64,000 nt of DNA from Dirofilaria immitis (lineage: Eukaryota; Nematoda; Chromadorea; Rhabditida; Onchocercidae), in NCBI GenBank assembly GCA_024305405.1, contig JAKNDB010000087.1, forward strand, positions 1,922,001 to 1,986,000, read 5' to 3'. Of this stretch, positions 35,698 through 48,775 are shown one piece after another. Position numbers and translations under genes: made by a program. The notes beneath the pieces were generated by a model. That model was not told the origin of the DNA. It searched no databases and worked only from the letters and a program-made list of their open reading frames with translations. Each line of letters opens with the position of its first letter. The first letter of the stretch is position 1.

Positions 35698-36574
35698 ACA
35701 CTACAATTATTATTAGTATCATTGCCATTACTGTAATTGTTTTCAGAACATATATTTTATATAATAATTCGATGTAACTGTCATAAAAAAATTTTACAAT
35801 CTGAAATTAATAAAATCAGTAAATGATAAAAAGTTATTGGATAGTTAAATATTGCTCAATTTGGATAAACAAATGAATGAGACGAATTCCTGGATTCTTA
35901 TTTATAAAATTTTAGTCTAGAATTCCTAAATCCCTCATCAGAAACTGTGGCAGGTAGACATATTGAAGATAATATGAAATTGCCTTTTCTTCCTTTTAAC
36001 GTTTCACTTTTTTCATCCTTATCTTTTTATCTATTTTTATCAGTCTTGCTAAAAATATATCTCATCGATGATAAAAGAGGAACAGAATAAAGTCGAGTCT
36101 ATCTAATAAGCCATATGTTTTCATTATACAAAATTATTATTATTATTATTACTACCGATAAAAAGTGTGGGAAAAAAAATTGAAATAAACGCAGTAAGCT
36201 ATCAACAACTTCTGCTTATTTAATCTTATAAAATCACATCCCTTAAGATATTTCGAATTTTATTAAATTTAAAAATTTCCTTCTAATATTCAAAATTGTT
36301 AGTATTGTAAATAGAAATGATAGAAATATTTGCTACATTTAACTATGGTAAACAATTTGTAAATATCAATTGACAAATACAAAAAAATGTCAACGAAATG
36401 AGTGGAAAAAAAAAAGAAATCTTTTCGGCGATCAAAAATATAATAAATAAACAATTCCAATTGTTATAATTCTAATTCGAAATTTAAATACTTTCGTCGC
36501 TTTTATTGAATGGTTAGATAAATACAGAAGTCTCACTTTAGATAAATTGTATTTTTCAAAATTTTCATTGAATA

Positions 36575-37170
36575 ATTACTCTATTACTCAAGTATGAATC
36601 TCACTATACATATATATATATATAAATAATCTGAATCTCTTATGAACTCTAATTACTTATTACTCTATTACTCAAGTATGAATCTCACTATACATATATA
36701 TATATATATATAAATAATCTGAATCTCTTATGAACTCTAATTATTTATTACTCTATTACTCAAGTATGAATCTCACTATACATATATATATATATATATA
36801 AATAATCTGAATCTCTTATGAACTCTAATTACTTATTACTCTATTACTCAAGTATGAATCTCACTATACATATATATATATAAATAATCTGAATCTCTTA
36901 TGAACTCTTAATTATTTATTACTCTATTACTCAAGTATGAATCTCACTATACATATATATATATATAAATAATCTGAATCTCTTATGAACTCTAATTACT
37001 TATTACTCTATTACTCAAGTATGAATCTCACTATACATATATATATATATATATAAATAATCTGAATCTCTTATGAACTCTAATTACTTATTACTCTATT
37101 ACTCAAGTATGAATCTCACTATACATATATATATAAATAATATGAATCTCTTATAAATCAAGGTATAATT
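36575..37170. repeat. Tandem array, seven 83-88 bp units with internal TA microsatellite
   Basis: Units begin CTATTACTCAAGTATGAATC at 36581, 36665, 36753, 36841, 36924, 37008 and 37096. The flanks of each unit are nearly identical, while an internal CATATATA run differs in length by even steps, giving unit sizes of 83 to 88. This shows a minisatellite that duplicates as a block while its microsatellite core slips independently. Confidence 0.95.
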
Positions 37171-37443
37171 CTCAATATAAATTATTATTTCTTACACATA
37201 AGCGAAAAGAAAACTGAAAACATTTTAAATTACATATATCAGATAATAAAATGAACAAAATTAAGATAGTTCGTCAAAGTTTTACGTTAAAAATTCTATT
37301 CAAATACGTAATATAAACGTATAATAAAATTTCGAATTATTCAAATATATTTTATTTAATATTTAAAAAATAATTTTTCTAAATATTTTGAATATTATAA
37401 TAAATAAAAGAATTAATTATATTATTACATGCATAATATTTTT

Positions 37444-37528
37444 GCATATACAATGAAAAAATGATATGAAATAATCGCAAAAAAAAGTGATAAATTAGAA
37501 AGAATGTTTAGTTAAATCGAATCATTCA
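37444..37528. repeat. Dispersed 84-bp duplicate, copy 1
   Basis: Matches 38305-38388 in direct orientation with only a few differences; shared core GATAAATTAGAAAGAATGTT then TAGTTAAATCGAATCATT. No open frame. It may mark a short mobile element or an old local duplication. Confidence 0.85.
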
Positions 37529-38304
37529 TATAATTATTGCTTATTGTTTAAGCTAATATTGCTTATTGTCTAAGCATTAAATGCTTGTCATATAACTATG
37601 TAACTTTTACTATTCTATTCTATTTTATTCTATTCTATCCCATTAAACAAACAGAATAAATAAAAATAATTAGCACAAAAAAAAATTGCTTTGGTTTTTT
37701 AAATCGATAATTTTGCAGATTTTTCAAGTTAAGCTCAAACATCGTATTCTTTCTATACACTCTTATTCTCATTTCGCTTAACCTTCTCATTTCTCTTCTT
37801 CTACTTGATTTCTCTCATTTTCTTTTGGTCTTTAAATGTTCATTTTTTCCCATTTCTCTTAAATCTCTAAACTAGCATATTCCTTTTATAAATTAAAATA
37901 CGTGTTGATTGCTTGCTTATAAAGGCAATAAATTTCTTTTTCAAAATGTCACGTAGATAGATGATAGAAATAGATACAAATATAGCATGCTAATAAAAGC
38001 AATACAACTGCACGTAACGGGAGTGACGTATTCACGTAATCAATAATATTTCGTTATATATTAAGCCATTCCATTCCACTCATTCATTCATTCGTTTATT
38101 TACTTATTTATTTATTTATTTGTTTGTTTATTCACTATTATTCAAATATAACAATAACAATATACATTATCTTATTCTAATCATTATTCTTATCAACAAT
38201 ATCATTATAATAATATTATCAGGAAATTTATAATATTAATATGTAATAGAAAAGTAAAAATTAGCATATTATTATAATTCAATAAAATGATAAGAATAAA
38301 CTTG

Positions 38305-38388
38305 CATATACAAAGAAAAAATGATATGAAATAATTGCAAGAAAAAAGTTATAAATTAGAAAGAATGTTTAGTTAAATCGAATCATTT
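38305..38388. repeat. Dispersed 84-bp duplicate, copy 2
   Basis: Second copy of the 37444-37528 sequence, about 860 bp away in the same orientation. The flanks are not similar, so the duplication boundaries coincide with the 84-bp block. Confidence 0.85.
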
Positions 38389-41194
38389 CATTCTTTTCAT
38401 ATTATTTGATAAAATTAGAAAATTCAAAATTTTGTTATAAAAGGTATGAAAAGAAGAAATTGAAAAGTGAAAAAGAATGGATGATTTGGCCAAGAATTGT
38501 TGGCCAAAAAAAAAGAAAATAATGATGATGCACATTTAGCATATTAAATGTATTTTGAAGGAGAGACAACTATCGTCGGATTCTAAAATTATTTCGTCTG
38601 CTGATTTCGTTAAAGAGAGAAAAAAAGAAGAAGCTAATTTTTAAGCTTTTCTCGCAGACAGCATTTTCTCTTCCTCTAAATACTACAGCAATAGTAGCAG
38701 AAGCATAATTAATGTTCAAAAAAAGGCATTGCTTATCAGGCCTGATGTTAGATATATATGTATTTTTTGCAGGCCTAGAATTAGCTAGAATCATAGAGAA
38801 TGCATCAATCTTACAGCTATTTATACATGATAAATTATATCTTGTGAAGATGTATTTTCTAATCTTTTCTATTTTTCTCTTAATTATAATGAAAATATAT
38901 TAGTAATGTGGGTGATGATATCGATAAAATGATAATAATAATATTAGAAGTCAAAATAATGATAACTATTGATAATGCAGTTTGATAATTCTCGAATAAT
39001 CGTTTAAAATTTAGCTCCAAAAGATTAATGAATAGATGATGATGATAAGAATATTGATATAATCATAATCTTATTTTGTTTTCTCGTAATCTTCCATCTT
39101 CTCTGGCTTCTTTTATTCGTATTTTTAATTCTTTTTGAAAATATTTGCTAAATTTTTGATTCATTGATAAACATTTTATTCGATCAGATTATAATGTTTT
39201 CTTCAAAATATTTCGGAATATCGTAAAAGTGATAATAATAATAGTATTAGTAATGTTAGTATCATTGCTAAGTGTAAGTGATACCATGATAATAGCAACA
39301 ATATTAATAATCAAAGTGATTTACGATAATAATAATTTTGATAGCCGTGATAATGGGAGCAATATTAATGATCAAAGCGATTTGCGGTAATAAATATAAT
39401 AATGATCACAAAAATAATGATTAAGAGTAATGATGATTGTGATAATGATAAAGATCAGAACAATAAAAAGTAGTAGAAAATAGATTTGCAATTAAATTAA
39501 CTTATAAAAAAGGAGTTATCATTAAAATGGTGCCCATAATTAACAGATGATTATGACAAAAAATATAAATATAAAGGTCATCAGAACTTTTGTATATTTG
39601 AGTAAGGGGTCAAATTGCTATGGCACAAAAATCATAAGTTCAAAAATGGTTCATTCATCTATCATTTAAATCAGTGAGATTAATTTCCTTCCAATCAATC
39701 AAAAATCGATAATCAAAAGTCACAATGGATTTTAAAATTTTTATGAAAAAAATTTCTTGGCAATTCCTTTGAACTATTTTCTCAGTTTAAAAATATCTTA
39801 TGCATTATGTTGTATTAAATTATTCCTGTTAAATGATTTTATCATTGCTATACTTTTTTGAGAAATGGAAATGATAAAATAATTTAGCATTAAAATTTAA
39901 AACTTGGATCAATTTAAGCCTAAAGCAACTTCTTTTTGAAACTTATATTAATTTAATTTTGTATTTATAAATTTTAAATTTGATAGGGAATAATAAGGAA
40001 AAAAAGGGGACAGAGATGTGATGTGATATTAAAATTCAAGATTTTATTGATAAGCTAAAAAATAATTTATAAAGCATAAATAACAAAATTAATAGATTTC
40101 TTTTCTAAAAATATTGCACAAGAATTGATAAAGAGCAGAGATGATTGAAAATTTGATCAATGATAAAAGAAAAAAATGATCTGTTAATTTAAAAATCAAA
40201 AAAAGGTCAAATTTTATTTAAATAATACTGGAACATTTTTATTTATAATTCAAGAATTTCATATTATTTCAAAAAAATAATAAATGAAATTTAAGGACTA
40301 TTAAATTTAATTATTCAAAATTTATAATGGAATTAAAATATACGAAGGATTATTGAAATTAATTAATAATATCATGAAATGGATAAATATTATTATATTT
40401 TGAGATAATAATATATTTTTTTCATTAATGATAAAATTAAAAAAAAAAAAACAATGAATGATAATAATACATCTGCTGATTTAATTTCTTATCAGATAAA
40501 TGAACGAAAAGAGATGGTTGAATTAAAAAAAAGATGTCGTAATAAATGAATATTTTAAATTGAGAATAAATTTTGTTTAATAAAACATAATTCATTTTAT
40601 CAATAAAGATAATACAAAATATATTATAATATTTAAATAATGATGAGCACTTCTTATATTCCATATTTATCATATATATTAATGTGCTATCAGAATCAAT
40701 AAGTAATAATATTATCATTGTTAATACTTGCTATATATGTAATAAATAGCTTGATATATTTTCAATTGATAATATTTCTATCATTTATCATTTAATATGA
40801 AAATTAATAAAATACTGTCAAAAATATTTAACTAATTAATTAAATCTTACAAAAGAAAGTATTATCTTCAGGTGATGAGGAAGTTTTTTAAATTTCATTT
40901 TTATTGTATTATTTCATCTTAATAAAGTATTAATTTCATTGTAATCGTAAGCATGTTCATTAACATGATAAAGAGATCAAGATGAATTAAGCTTAGATCA
41001 AGAATAAAGATATTAAAGCTTGAAGTTTTTCTAGAAAAATTATATATAGCCATTACTTACTAAATGATCGGAATATCTCCAAATAATGTGATAAGTGATT
41101 GGATACTTTTTGATTTTATTATACAAGTCTTATAATTAATATGATTTAAAAGCAAATACAAATTAATTTAGTATCAATTGTTTCATCCTGTCGA

Positions 41195-41375
41195 ATTAAT
41201 ATTCTTATCTTATTAATTGACATACTTCTTATTCTATTAATTGGAAATTAATATCATCGAATTATATTGGTTTATCTGATACAATTCATACTGTAGAATA
41301 TGTCAATTGATAAGATAAGAATATGTAATTCGATGATATTAATTTTCAATTGATAAGATAAGAATATGTCCTATA
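41195..41375. repeat. Inverted repeat, arms about 45-70 bp
   Basis: The left arm contains ATTCTTATCTTATTAATTGA and TTAATATCATCGAATTA; the right arm contains TAATTCGATGATATTAA and TCAATTGATAAGATAAGAAT, their reverse complements with few mismatches, around a short centre near 41285. The left and right halves also repeat the ATAAGATAAGAAT motif within themselves. It could form a cruciform or be a remnant of a small foldback element. Confidence 0.75.
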
Positions 41376-43313
41376 ATCATAAATTTCTTACTTTCATTTT
41401 AACAATTAATTAATTAAAAAATGTAAAATTTAATTTATTTTTGCTCCAATAATCATTATCAAAGGATGGGATAATACATGATAAATTGTATAAGAAAATA
41501 AAAGAACAAATGATCAATTTATAATTTTTAATCATTTTATAATCTTGAATAATTTCTATTCAATAATTTAATTCCATTTCCAATATCTTTTATTTAATTA
41601 ATTGTTAAAATGAAAGGAAGAAAGAAATAATTAATAAATTATTAATTAAAAGCAAAAATATAATAAAATTAAATGAAATAAATAAATTGTTTTCATTTAT
41701 TGATGAAAATAAAATGAATTGAATCTCATTTTATGCACAATAATATATATTTATTTCGTCGCCGTGTTAAAATTAATTCAACAATTGTATATTTGATTAT
41801 TCATAGAAATATTGGAAATGGAATTAAATTATTGAATAAAGGGAAATATTTCAAGTAGTCATATGTCTCGAATTTTGAATAAATTATTCCAACAGATGAT
41901 CGAATTTCTATCAATCATGCCCTTTGCTATAGAGAAATCAACATTATGTAAAGTCGCAAATAGTAACATAGTGTATATGTTTATACATTGTTAATTAAAA
42001 ATAGAGCTTGAAACTTGTTTATGTCAGGTTAAAGGTCAGCAATTCCACAAAACTTGATAGAATAAATTTAATTTATGCCTATCAAATTCATCCAAAGTTG
42101 TAAGATAAGCCATTTTATTGCATTAAGGTTGTATGAGATTTATTAAATTCCATAATCAGCAAATTTTGCAAACAAATTCAAAAATAACTTTTCTTATCAA
42201 ATTTATCCTTTTTTTCTCTTTCTCTTCTCTTTGATATACTTATCATTATTGATGTTCTTGAAGGATCGGCATAGATTTATTGAGATAAAAAGTTCAATTC
42301 AATTCTCGTATTAATACTATTAGTTGAAAATTCCTCTATCTCTGTTACGATATTTAAACAGCAAATTATTCTATATATAAAAGACATGAATGAAAATCTC
42401 CATATGCCAGATTTGGTTAATGTAGTCTCTCGTGCTGGAATCTTATTTAATGGAAGAATGAATAATTTATAAGGATTCAGATGCTCTTAACAGCATCAAT
42501 AATAATAAGTATCAAAGAGAATAGGAAAAAAAAGAAATTATTTTCAATCGATCTGATTATCTAAGATAAGTTTATTTCATAATTCTCTAAAATAATTCAA
42601 ATTAGAATAAATGTATTTAATCAAAAATGGAATATCGTTCGATCAATAAAATAATATCATATATAAATGAATTCAAAGTATATTCAATAAAAAGTGATAC
42701 TAAATAATTAAGGAAATATTCGTTATAATATCAGTATAGATCAGTAGAGAATAAAAGATCGAATTATCAGAAAATATTCTCCATAATATTAATAGAGAAT
42801 AAACGATTGAATTATCAGTTTGAAAGTTTTAATCATAATTATTATTTATTCGATTATTTCCTTCTTTAATAACTTTCCGATAGAAATGCATCTTATCATA
42901 ATCATTAAAAAATGATCGAACGATATTATTGCAGAAATTATGTAAGAAATAGCAATAAGAATTAAATATAATATTTACATATCAACCAATAGTGATGCTA
43001 TCAATGTCATTGTAAAAGATAACACTTTTTTTTCACACAATCAATGACAATTTTATGTTTTACAAATAATAAAATCGAAGTTTGAAAAGAAATAAAAATT
43101 GGAAATTTTTCGAGCAAAAATATTTAATAAATAAACGTTATGAAATACTGCGATCGCAGCTATAAATGTCGCAATTGTGCACTAACGACGAATAGCAAGT
43201 AGTATAAATAAAAATATGAATTGAAAAGAAAAACATCAAAAATTGTAAATAAAAAAAAAGGGAAGAAATTTTGATCTTTCATTTATATTTCTTTAAAACA
43301 TATGTTTATATAA

Positions 43314-43365
<52 letters not shown>

Positions 43366-44159
43366 TATATCAATTATATATATCAATTATGTATATGCCA
43401 TATTTTTTTATTCTATCCCATAATCATCAATTAATTTGAGATTTTTCGTTTTTTCATTTCTATTAACGAATTAAAATATGATTTTTGCTATTTTAAGTAT
43501 ATATTTTTAATTAATAAAAATAATTTTGTAATAATTCATTTATTTTATTATCGCTATTAAGCTATTTTAATTAGTTTTATTGATTAATTGTTATATATAA
43601 TTGTTACATTAATAAGAATTTTAAAAAAAATAATAAATAAATTTTTCATTCATATATATCATCTGTTATTTAATTGAAGAAGAATCATACGATTTTTATT
43701 CTTTGTAATTTCTTTCTTATTTTACACTTCTAACAATAACACCATATTTATTCGAAATTTTAATTACAATACAATATTCCAATTTTAGTTACATTTCTTT
43801 TAATTCTGAAAAGAATAAAAATAAACATTGATGCAATAATCATCAAATGATTCCATTTAATCTGTTCGATGATTGAAATACTTTGTCACTTTTCAAATTT
43901 TAAAATTCATAGGAAAAAAGAAGCAACGAATCTCGGAACAAACAGATGAGGAAAATTAAAAAATATAACGATAATCATTACAGATATAGGCGAGAAATTA
44001 CATGATATGATTTATTGCATTTGGGATTCAAATTTTCATTTCGTGGGATTGTGATAAAAGGGTGTAAAGTTGTGATAATTTTAAAAGTTTCTTTTATTCT
44101 AGTTGGTTTGTTCTGCAACAGGCATGTATATTCCGGATCGATTATTTTCTACTTTCTAA

Positions 44160-45755
44160 ATGGCAGAACAAAGAAAACAATTCGGGACACGCTATTTGAA
44201 TGATGAATCAGAAGTATATAAGCATAATGCATGGGATAATGTTGAATGGAAATCGGAACAAGAAGAGGAAGCACGTAATCAGATAGCTATCCAAAAGCAA
44301 TCACCTGTTACATCCGAAGAAGCTGAATATTTGTTACAAAATCCTGCTGAACAATGGAACACATTCTATCGAACACATAGGAGCAAATTTTTTATGAATC
44401 GGAATTGGTTACTAACGGAATTTCCAGAATTGAATGTTAAATATCGTGTAAGCTGATATTTTGATTCTTATATTAATTGCTACGTATTAATTAGAACTAG
44501 AAGGAGTAGATTGCGAAACATACATGTGATAAAAAGAAAAGAGTACGTGTACTCGAAATAATAATTTTAATAATTGTTTTCTTATTGGAATAGAGTATGT
44601 CAGTAAAATATACATGATATAGCAAAAATGTAACTAATAGATATGAAAAATATCTCATATTTCCATCTATATTTTTTCAGAAGTACGAAGTTACATAGTG
44701 TTAAGATGAATTTCCTTATGTTGAGGAAGAAATGAGAATGAAAGGGAATGTTAAAAGTTTCGCTTTTATTTTTCAGGTTTTACCCTTTATTTAATCCTAG
44801 GAATCTAATGTTGCTGATATTGCAGGGATCGGATGATCCATTTTATGTTCTGGATGTTGGATGTGGTGTTGGCAATACAACGATACCATTATTGCAAGCG
44901 TCGGAATGGTCTGGAAAAATGTTCGTTTATGCTTGCGATTATTCGCAGCACGCTGTAGATATTCTGAAGCAGAACACAGTACGCTGGTTTGATAGATGTA
45001 AACCGTTTGTATGGGATATTACGGCACAAATAACGGAAGTTGTACCTGCGGAATCCTCGACATACTCCTTTGTATTTATGTACTCTCGGCACTTCCACCA
45101 AAAAAACAGCAACAAGCAGTTAACAATTTGGTGAGGTGAGTTAGAATATTCGAAGATTGTTTCTGTCTTCTTTTGCGTTGCTTTAAGCGGAAATGACATT
45201 TGTTCTCGGTCTATGCAACAAACATGTATATTATTCGGATTTTAAAGAAGCATGTATCCAGAATTTCTACCAGTTTGTATTCCCTCATCCTTATTGTAAA
45301 AAAATCTATTATTCAAGCCTAATTTTTATATTTTATAAAATATTTAGTGGTGTACACAGCTATAAATATGCGAGAACTTTTAAGGCTATTTAAATAATTT
45401 ACGATGCAATTGACTTTTTGCAGTGTTATTTCACTAAAAACGAGACACCGTGATTTGAAATGATTTTCAGTTTGTTGAAACCAGGCGGTATATTATTATT
45501 GAAAGATTACGCGCAGCTCGATATGACGCAATTGAGATTCAAAAAAATCGCTTGATAAATGAAAATTTTTATCGCCGTGGTGATGGAACCTTAGTTTATT
45601 TTTTCAATCAGAATGAGCTGGATAGATTATTTACTGAAGTTGGTTTGAAAAAAGAAACTAATGTTTTGGATCGGCGGTTAATAGTAAATCGAGCCAAACA
45701 AGTTAAAATGTACCGCATGTGGGTGGAATGTAAATATGTTAAAAGTGCTTTATGA
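44160..45755 (+). CDS. METTL2-type tRNA 3-methylcytidine methyltransferase
   Basis: METTL2-type enzymes use S-adenosylmethionine to make m3C at position 32 of certain tRNAs in the cytosol. Exons: 44160-44447, 44826-45135, 45471-45755 (about 294 residues). Exon 1 reads [20 protein letters not shown] then DNVEW, and WLLTEFPEL, both strongly conserved in METTL2/8. Exon 2 has SAM motif [17 protein letters not shown] and, after a one-base break near 45058, [19 protein letters not shown]. Exon 3 has [25 protein letters not shown], and after a break near 45545 [14 protein letters not shown] and [18 protein letters not shown]. The variable linker found between exon 1 and motif I in vertebrate METTL2 is missing or encoded by a weak exon near 44776. 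AATAAA lies at 45768. Confidence 0.92.
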
Positions 45756-45767
45756 TTTCATTTGTGT

Positions 45768-45773
45768 AATAAA
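45768..45773 (+). terminator. Poly(A) signal of METTL2 gene
   Basis: AATAAA 13 bases after the stop, followed by an AT microsatellite (45779-45800). This implies a very short 3' untranslated region, as is common in nematodes. Confidence 0.6.
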
Positions 45774-45902
45774 TAGAATATATATATATATATATATATG
45801 TATTCTTCATTTGCAAAATCAGTTTACTTCGATATAGAAATTTCATACGGATAATATTATTAAGGACAATTAGGAAATTAATCTACATTTGTTTGCGGAT
45901 GT

Positions 45903-45971
45903 ACTGTTTTTGCAAATAAATCGAGTAAGAATGGACATGCTGTTTTTGCAAATAAATCGAGTAAGAATTGT
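45903..45971. repeat. Direct repeat, 2 x about 38 bp
   Basis: CTGTTTTTGCAAATAAATCG followed by AGTAAGAAT occurs twice in tandem just downstream of the METTL2 gene. Each copy includes AATAAA. Confidence 0.85.
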
Positions 45972-46052
45972 GAAGGAGATTGCGTTACTAAAATGGCAGC
46001 TAATTGTAAAAAGGTTGTTTGACATGAATTTCTTTGCAGTTAGAAATAAATT

Positions 46053-46343
46053 TTAATCATGTTTCATACTTCGCGACACGTTTTGCCCTTTTCTCTTTTC
46101 TAAAAGATTTATAGAAACATTATTTGACTGAGCTTTCTTTCTGCCGTTCCGCTTTGCAACACTATCTGTCGAATAACCGGTACAGTCATTTGTTGATCGA
46201 CCCACTTTATCAACTCTTCTTAGTGTTGGATCGGTAGAGGCCGTAACTGGAAGAGAGAGAAGGAGACAGTTAAGTGAAAGGATATACAATGTAACATTAA
46301 TGATTTGATGGAATAAACTGATGATTGAAGTAGTTAAAATCAA
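46053..46343 (-). CDS. Hypothetical short basic protein, possibly secreted
   Basis: 96 codons open. The first 36 residues are hydrophobic with a secretory-signal look (LYILSLNCLLLSLPVTAS); the remainder is hydrophilic and basic with dibasic clusters (RRVDK, AKRNGRKKAQ, EKRKGQ). A CTTCCAG acceptor at 46247 would instead make 46053-46246 the last exon of a longer gene, starting VTASTDPTLRRVDKVG. The stretch is less AT-rich than its surroundings, which favours coding. I recognise no family. Confidence 0.3.
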   Translation of the reverse strand: MILTTSIISLFHQIINVTLYILSLNCLLLSLPVTASTDPTLRRVDKVGRSTNDCTGYSTDSVAKRNGRKKAQSNNVSINLLEKRKGQNVSRSMKHD

Positions 46344-46469
46344 TTCGCCCTTTTACAGACTTCATTGGTTTGTGCATTGAAGGTATGATAGGGTATTTGT
46401 TTAAAGCAAAGTGCTACGAAATTGCCATGTTATCCGATTAAAGCCAAACATTCCGAACTCGATGAATTT

Positions 46470-46742
46470 TTAACCGGTTCGTGAATCAAACAAAATGATT
46501 AATAGTTGTATAACTTTCGTACTTGTCATATCACTACAAGAATAAATTTGATTTGGATTATTTGATTCTAACCGGATAACACGGCAATTGTACAAAGTGT
46601 TATTAGTTGCCAAAATTTGCAAAAAGAGAAATGCATCAAATGATATATGGGAATGTTTAGTTGCATAAATTTCGATTGAAAGTAACATTAAAAATTTTTT
46701 GGGCTGAAAATTATAAAGCAACATGGCAAAGGCCATAGACAA
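46470..46742 (-). other. Open stretch, possible upstream exon
   Basis: About 80 codons open on the same strand as the 46053-46343 stretch, following an AATTTTCAG acceptor at about 46705. Reads SFDAFLFLQILATNNTLYNC. Composition is less AT-rich than flanking desert. It does not join the next stretch in a clear frame, so it is only a candidate exon. Confidence 0.2.
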
Positions 46743-48112
46743 TAAAATCGGAAATTAGTATTATTAGCCAAAGAAATTAACAATCAATATGGCTATTTTA
46801 TTAAACAATTTAGATATAATATTGATCAGAAATTAAATCCAAAATATCCGTTGGAATGCTTTTTATGATTTGCTTTATCAATTATTATAGCAGTGATTTT
46901 TTTCATTTCTTTGTTCCCTATACAACTGTTGATAAAATAAATTAAAGAGAGCATTTTTTTCGAATATTTTAAGGAAAGCTTTTATAAAATTTTCGTATAA
47001 TAATAAATCGATCGATGAGATTTGTTATTATCATTGATCAACTAATTTAAACTTGTTGATTTGCTAAGTAAATTGTTTAAATTTTATTCTTTTAAATACT
47101 TCATTTCATTTTATTTTCAACAACAAGAAAAATATTAATTTATTTGTGATATCTAGTGAATGAAAGTTTTAAATTAAAAATTTTTGCAACATCTCATAAA
47201 AACAAATAAATATTTATATTTTTAACTTTAGACAGTTTTTTTCTCAAATAGAGAATATGCATAATTTGATTACTTGTTTAATTTATCCATTATTTATTTT
47301 AATACAGAACAAAGATTACTTAATTATCTATTTTAATACAAAACAATGATTACCTTATTATCTATTTTAATACAAAACAAAGATTATTATTAGAATGGAT
47401 TTTGTTATGTTATCATACAATATGATCAATTAAATATAATTCTTACAATACAATCGATTAAATACATTTTTGCTTGTAAACAATATTCAAGCTAGAATGA
47501 TTGACTATAAATGAATATGCTGAAAAAATTTGTAATACTATTTACTAGGCTAGAATTAATTTTGAAAAGACTTTTTCCCGGTTCTTTCTTGACAAAAATT
47601 TTGAAATATTATGAATCAATTTTCCATAGCAAAAAATGTTTATGAATGATGCGACCATGATGCGACCAACATTAAAGTTATTTACACTTTTGAGCCTAAT
47701 TCGCTACTTATCTCATTGACGACTTGTACAAATAATAAAGTAATGAATTGTTACTAAAGCTATTTACACCTTTTAAGTCTAAATTCGCTACTCATCTCAT
47801 TGATGACTTGTATGAATAATGAAATAATGAGTTGTTATTAAATACTAATATTTAATACAATTAATTACTATATAATTAATATATGATTTTCCATATGTTC
47901 GCAGGTTTATCTCTCTTTAATTAGAAATAAATGGATAAATCTTATCGATATATTTTAGATTATGTTTATTTTTATCTAAAAATATAATAATCGATATAGT
48001 TTTATAGCAAAAATGATAAATAAAAGAAATTATTTATTACAAATTTTAGTAATTTATAAATTATTCACATTTCATCAATTTTAAAATTTCATTGTAAAAA
48101 AATGAAGTGAGC

Positions 48113-48343
48113 TTATTTATTTCGTACTGATTATTATGCTTATATTTATTTCGTACTGATTATTATGCTTATATTTATTTCGTACTGATTATTATGCTTA
48201 TATTTATTTCGTACTGATTATTATGCTTATATTTATTTCGTACTGATTATTATGCTTATATTTATTTCGTACTGATTATTATGCTTATATTTATTTCGTA
48301 CTGATTATTATGCTTATATTTATTTCGTACTGATTATGCTAAT
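48113..48343. repeat. 29-bp tandem array, about eight copies
   Basis: Perfect 29-bp units TATTTATTTCGTACTGATTA + TTATGCTTA, about 7.9 copies, with essentially no differences between copies, so the expansion is recent or homogenised. Confidence 0.97.
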
Positions 48344-48527
48344 CTTTCAAATGATAACATTAAATATTCATATATTCTTTTTTAAATAAGAAAACAAATT
48401 ATGGAATTTGAAAGAAATGTATAAAAATTTTTATCAAATAATACTTGTAATATGTATTTATGAAATACCTTATATGAGATTAAGAAATCTTACAATAGTA
48501 TTTAGTGAAATTTCCGGGAATGATTCA

Positions 48528-48661
48528 TAACGGAACTTATCAAATAATCAGTATTTCTAACTGATGAATATTTTCTTTTCCGTAAAAATAGTCACGGAAC
48601 TCCGTGTAATATGAATAGTCATCACGGAACTTGATGTGATAAATTTCATGACTATTCAGGT
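48528..48661. other. Cluster of ACGGAACT motifs with hairpin
   Basis: ACGGAACT occurs three times (about 48530, 48594 and 48625). One sits in the near-perfect palindrome CACGGAACTCCGTG, and TGAATAGTCAT / ATGACTATTCA form an 11-bp inverted pair around 48612-48658. This is a G+C island in very AT-rich DNA. Function unknown; it could be a protein-binding site cluster or a small structured RNA. Confidence 0.45.
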
Positions 48662-48775
48662 TCTATTTTAAAAATGGATTTTTTAAAAAGAAAAAAAATG
48701 AAAAATGAAGAAAATTCATCAACAATTGAAAGTATTAATTAAAAAAAAAGCTCTCTATCCAACATTAACGTTCTA

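Larger units (their letters stand above)
32115..44159. other. 12-kb gene-poor AT desert
   Basis: No gene recognised on either strand. The tract is extremely AT-rich with simple repeats: TC-rich 35022-35051, (AT)n 35190-35258, TTTA-type 38080-38133, TTCTA-type 37608-37640 and (AT)n 43317-43370. It also holds the tandem arrays, dispersed duplication and inverted repeat listed separately. The short open stretches near 38570-38903 and 40437-40718 lack motifs and overlap both strands, so I read them as chance. GATAATAA-type imperfect repeats occur at 39220-39440. Confidence 0.6.

Noticed and set aside
38570..38903. Overlapping open stretches on both strands
   Set aside because: No motifs, no paired splice signals; likely chance in a slightly less AT-rich patch.
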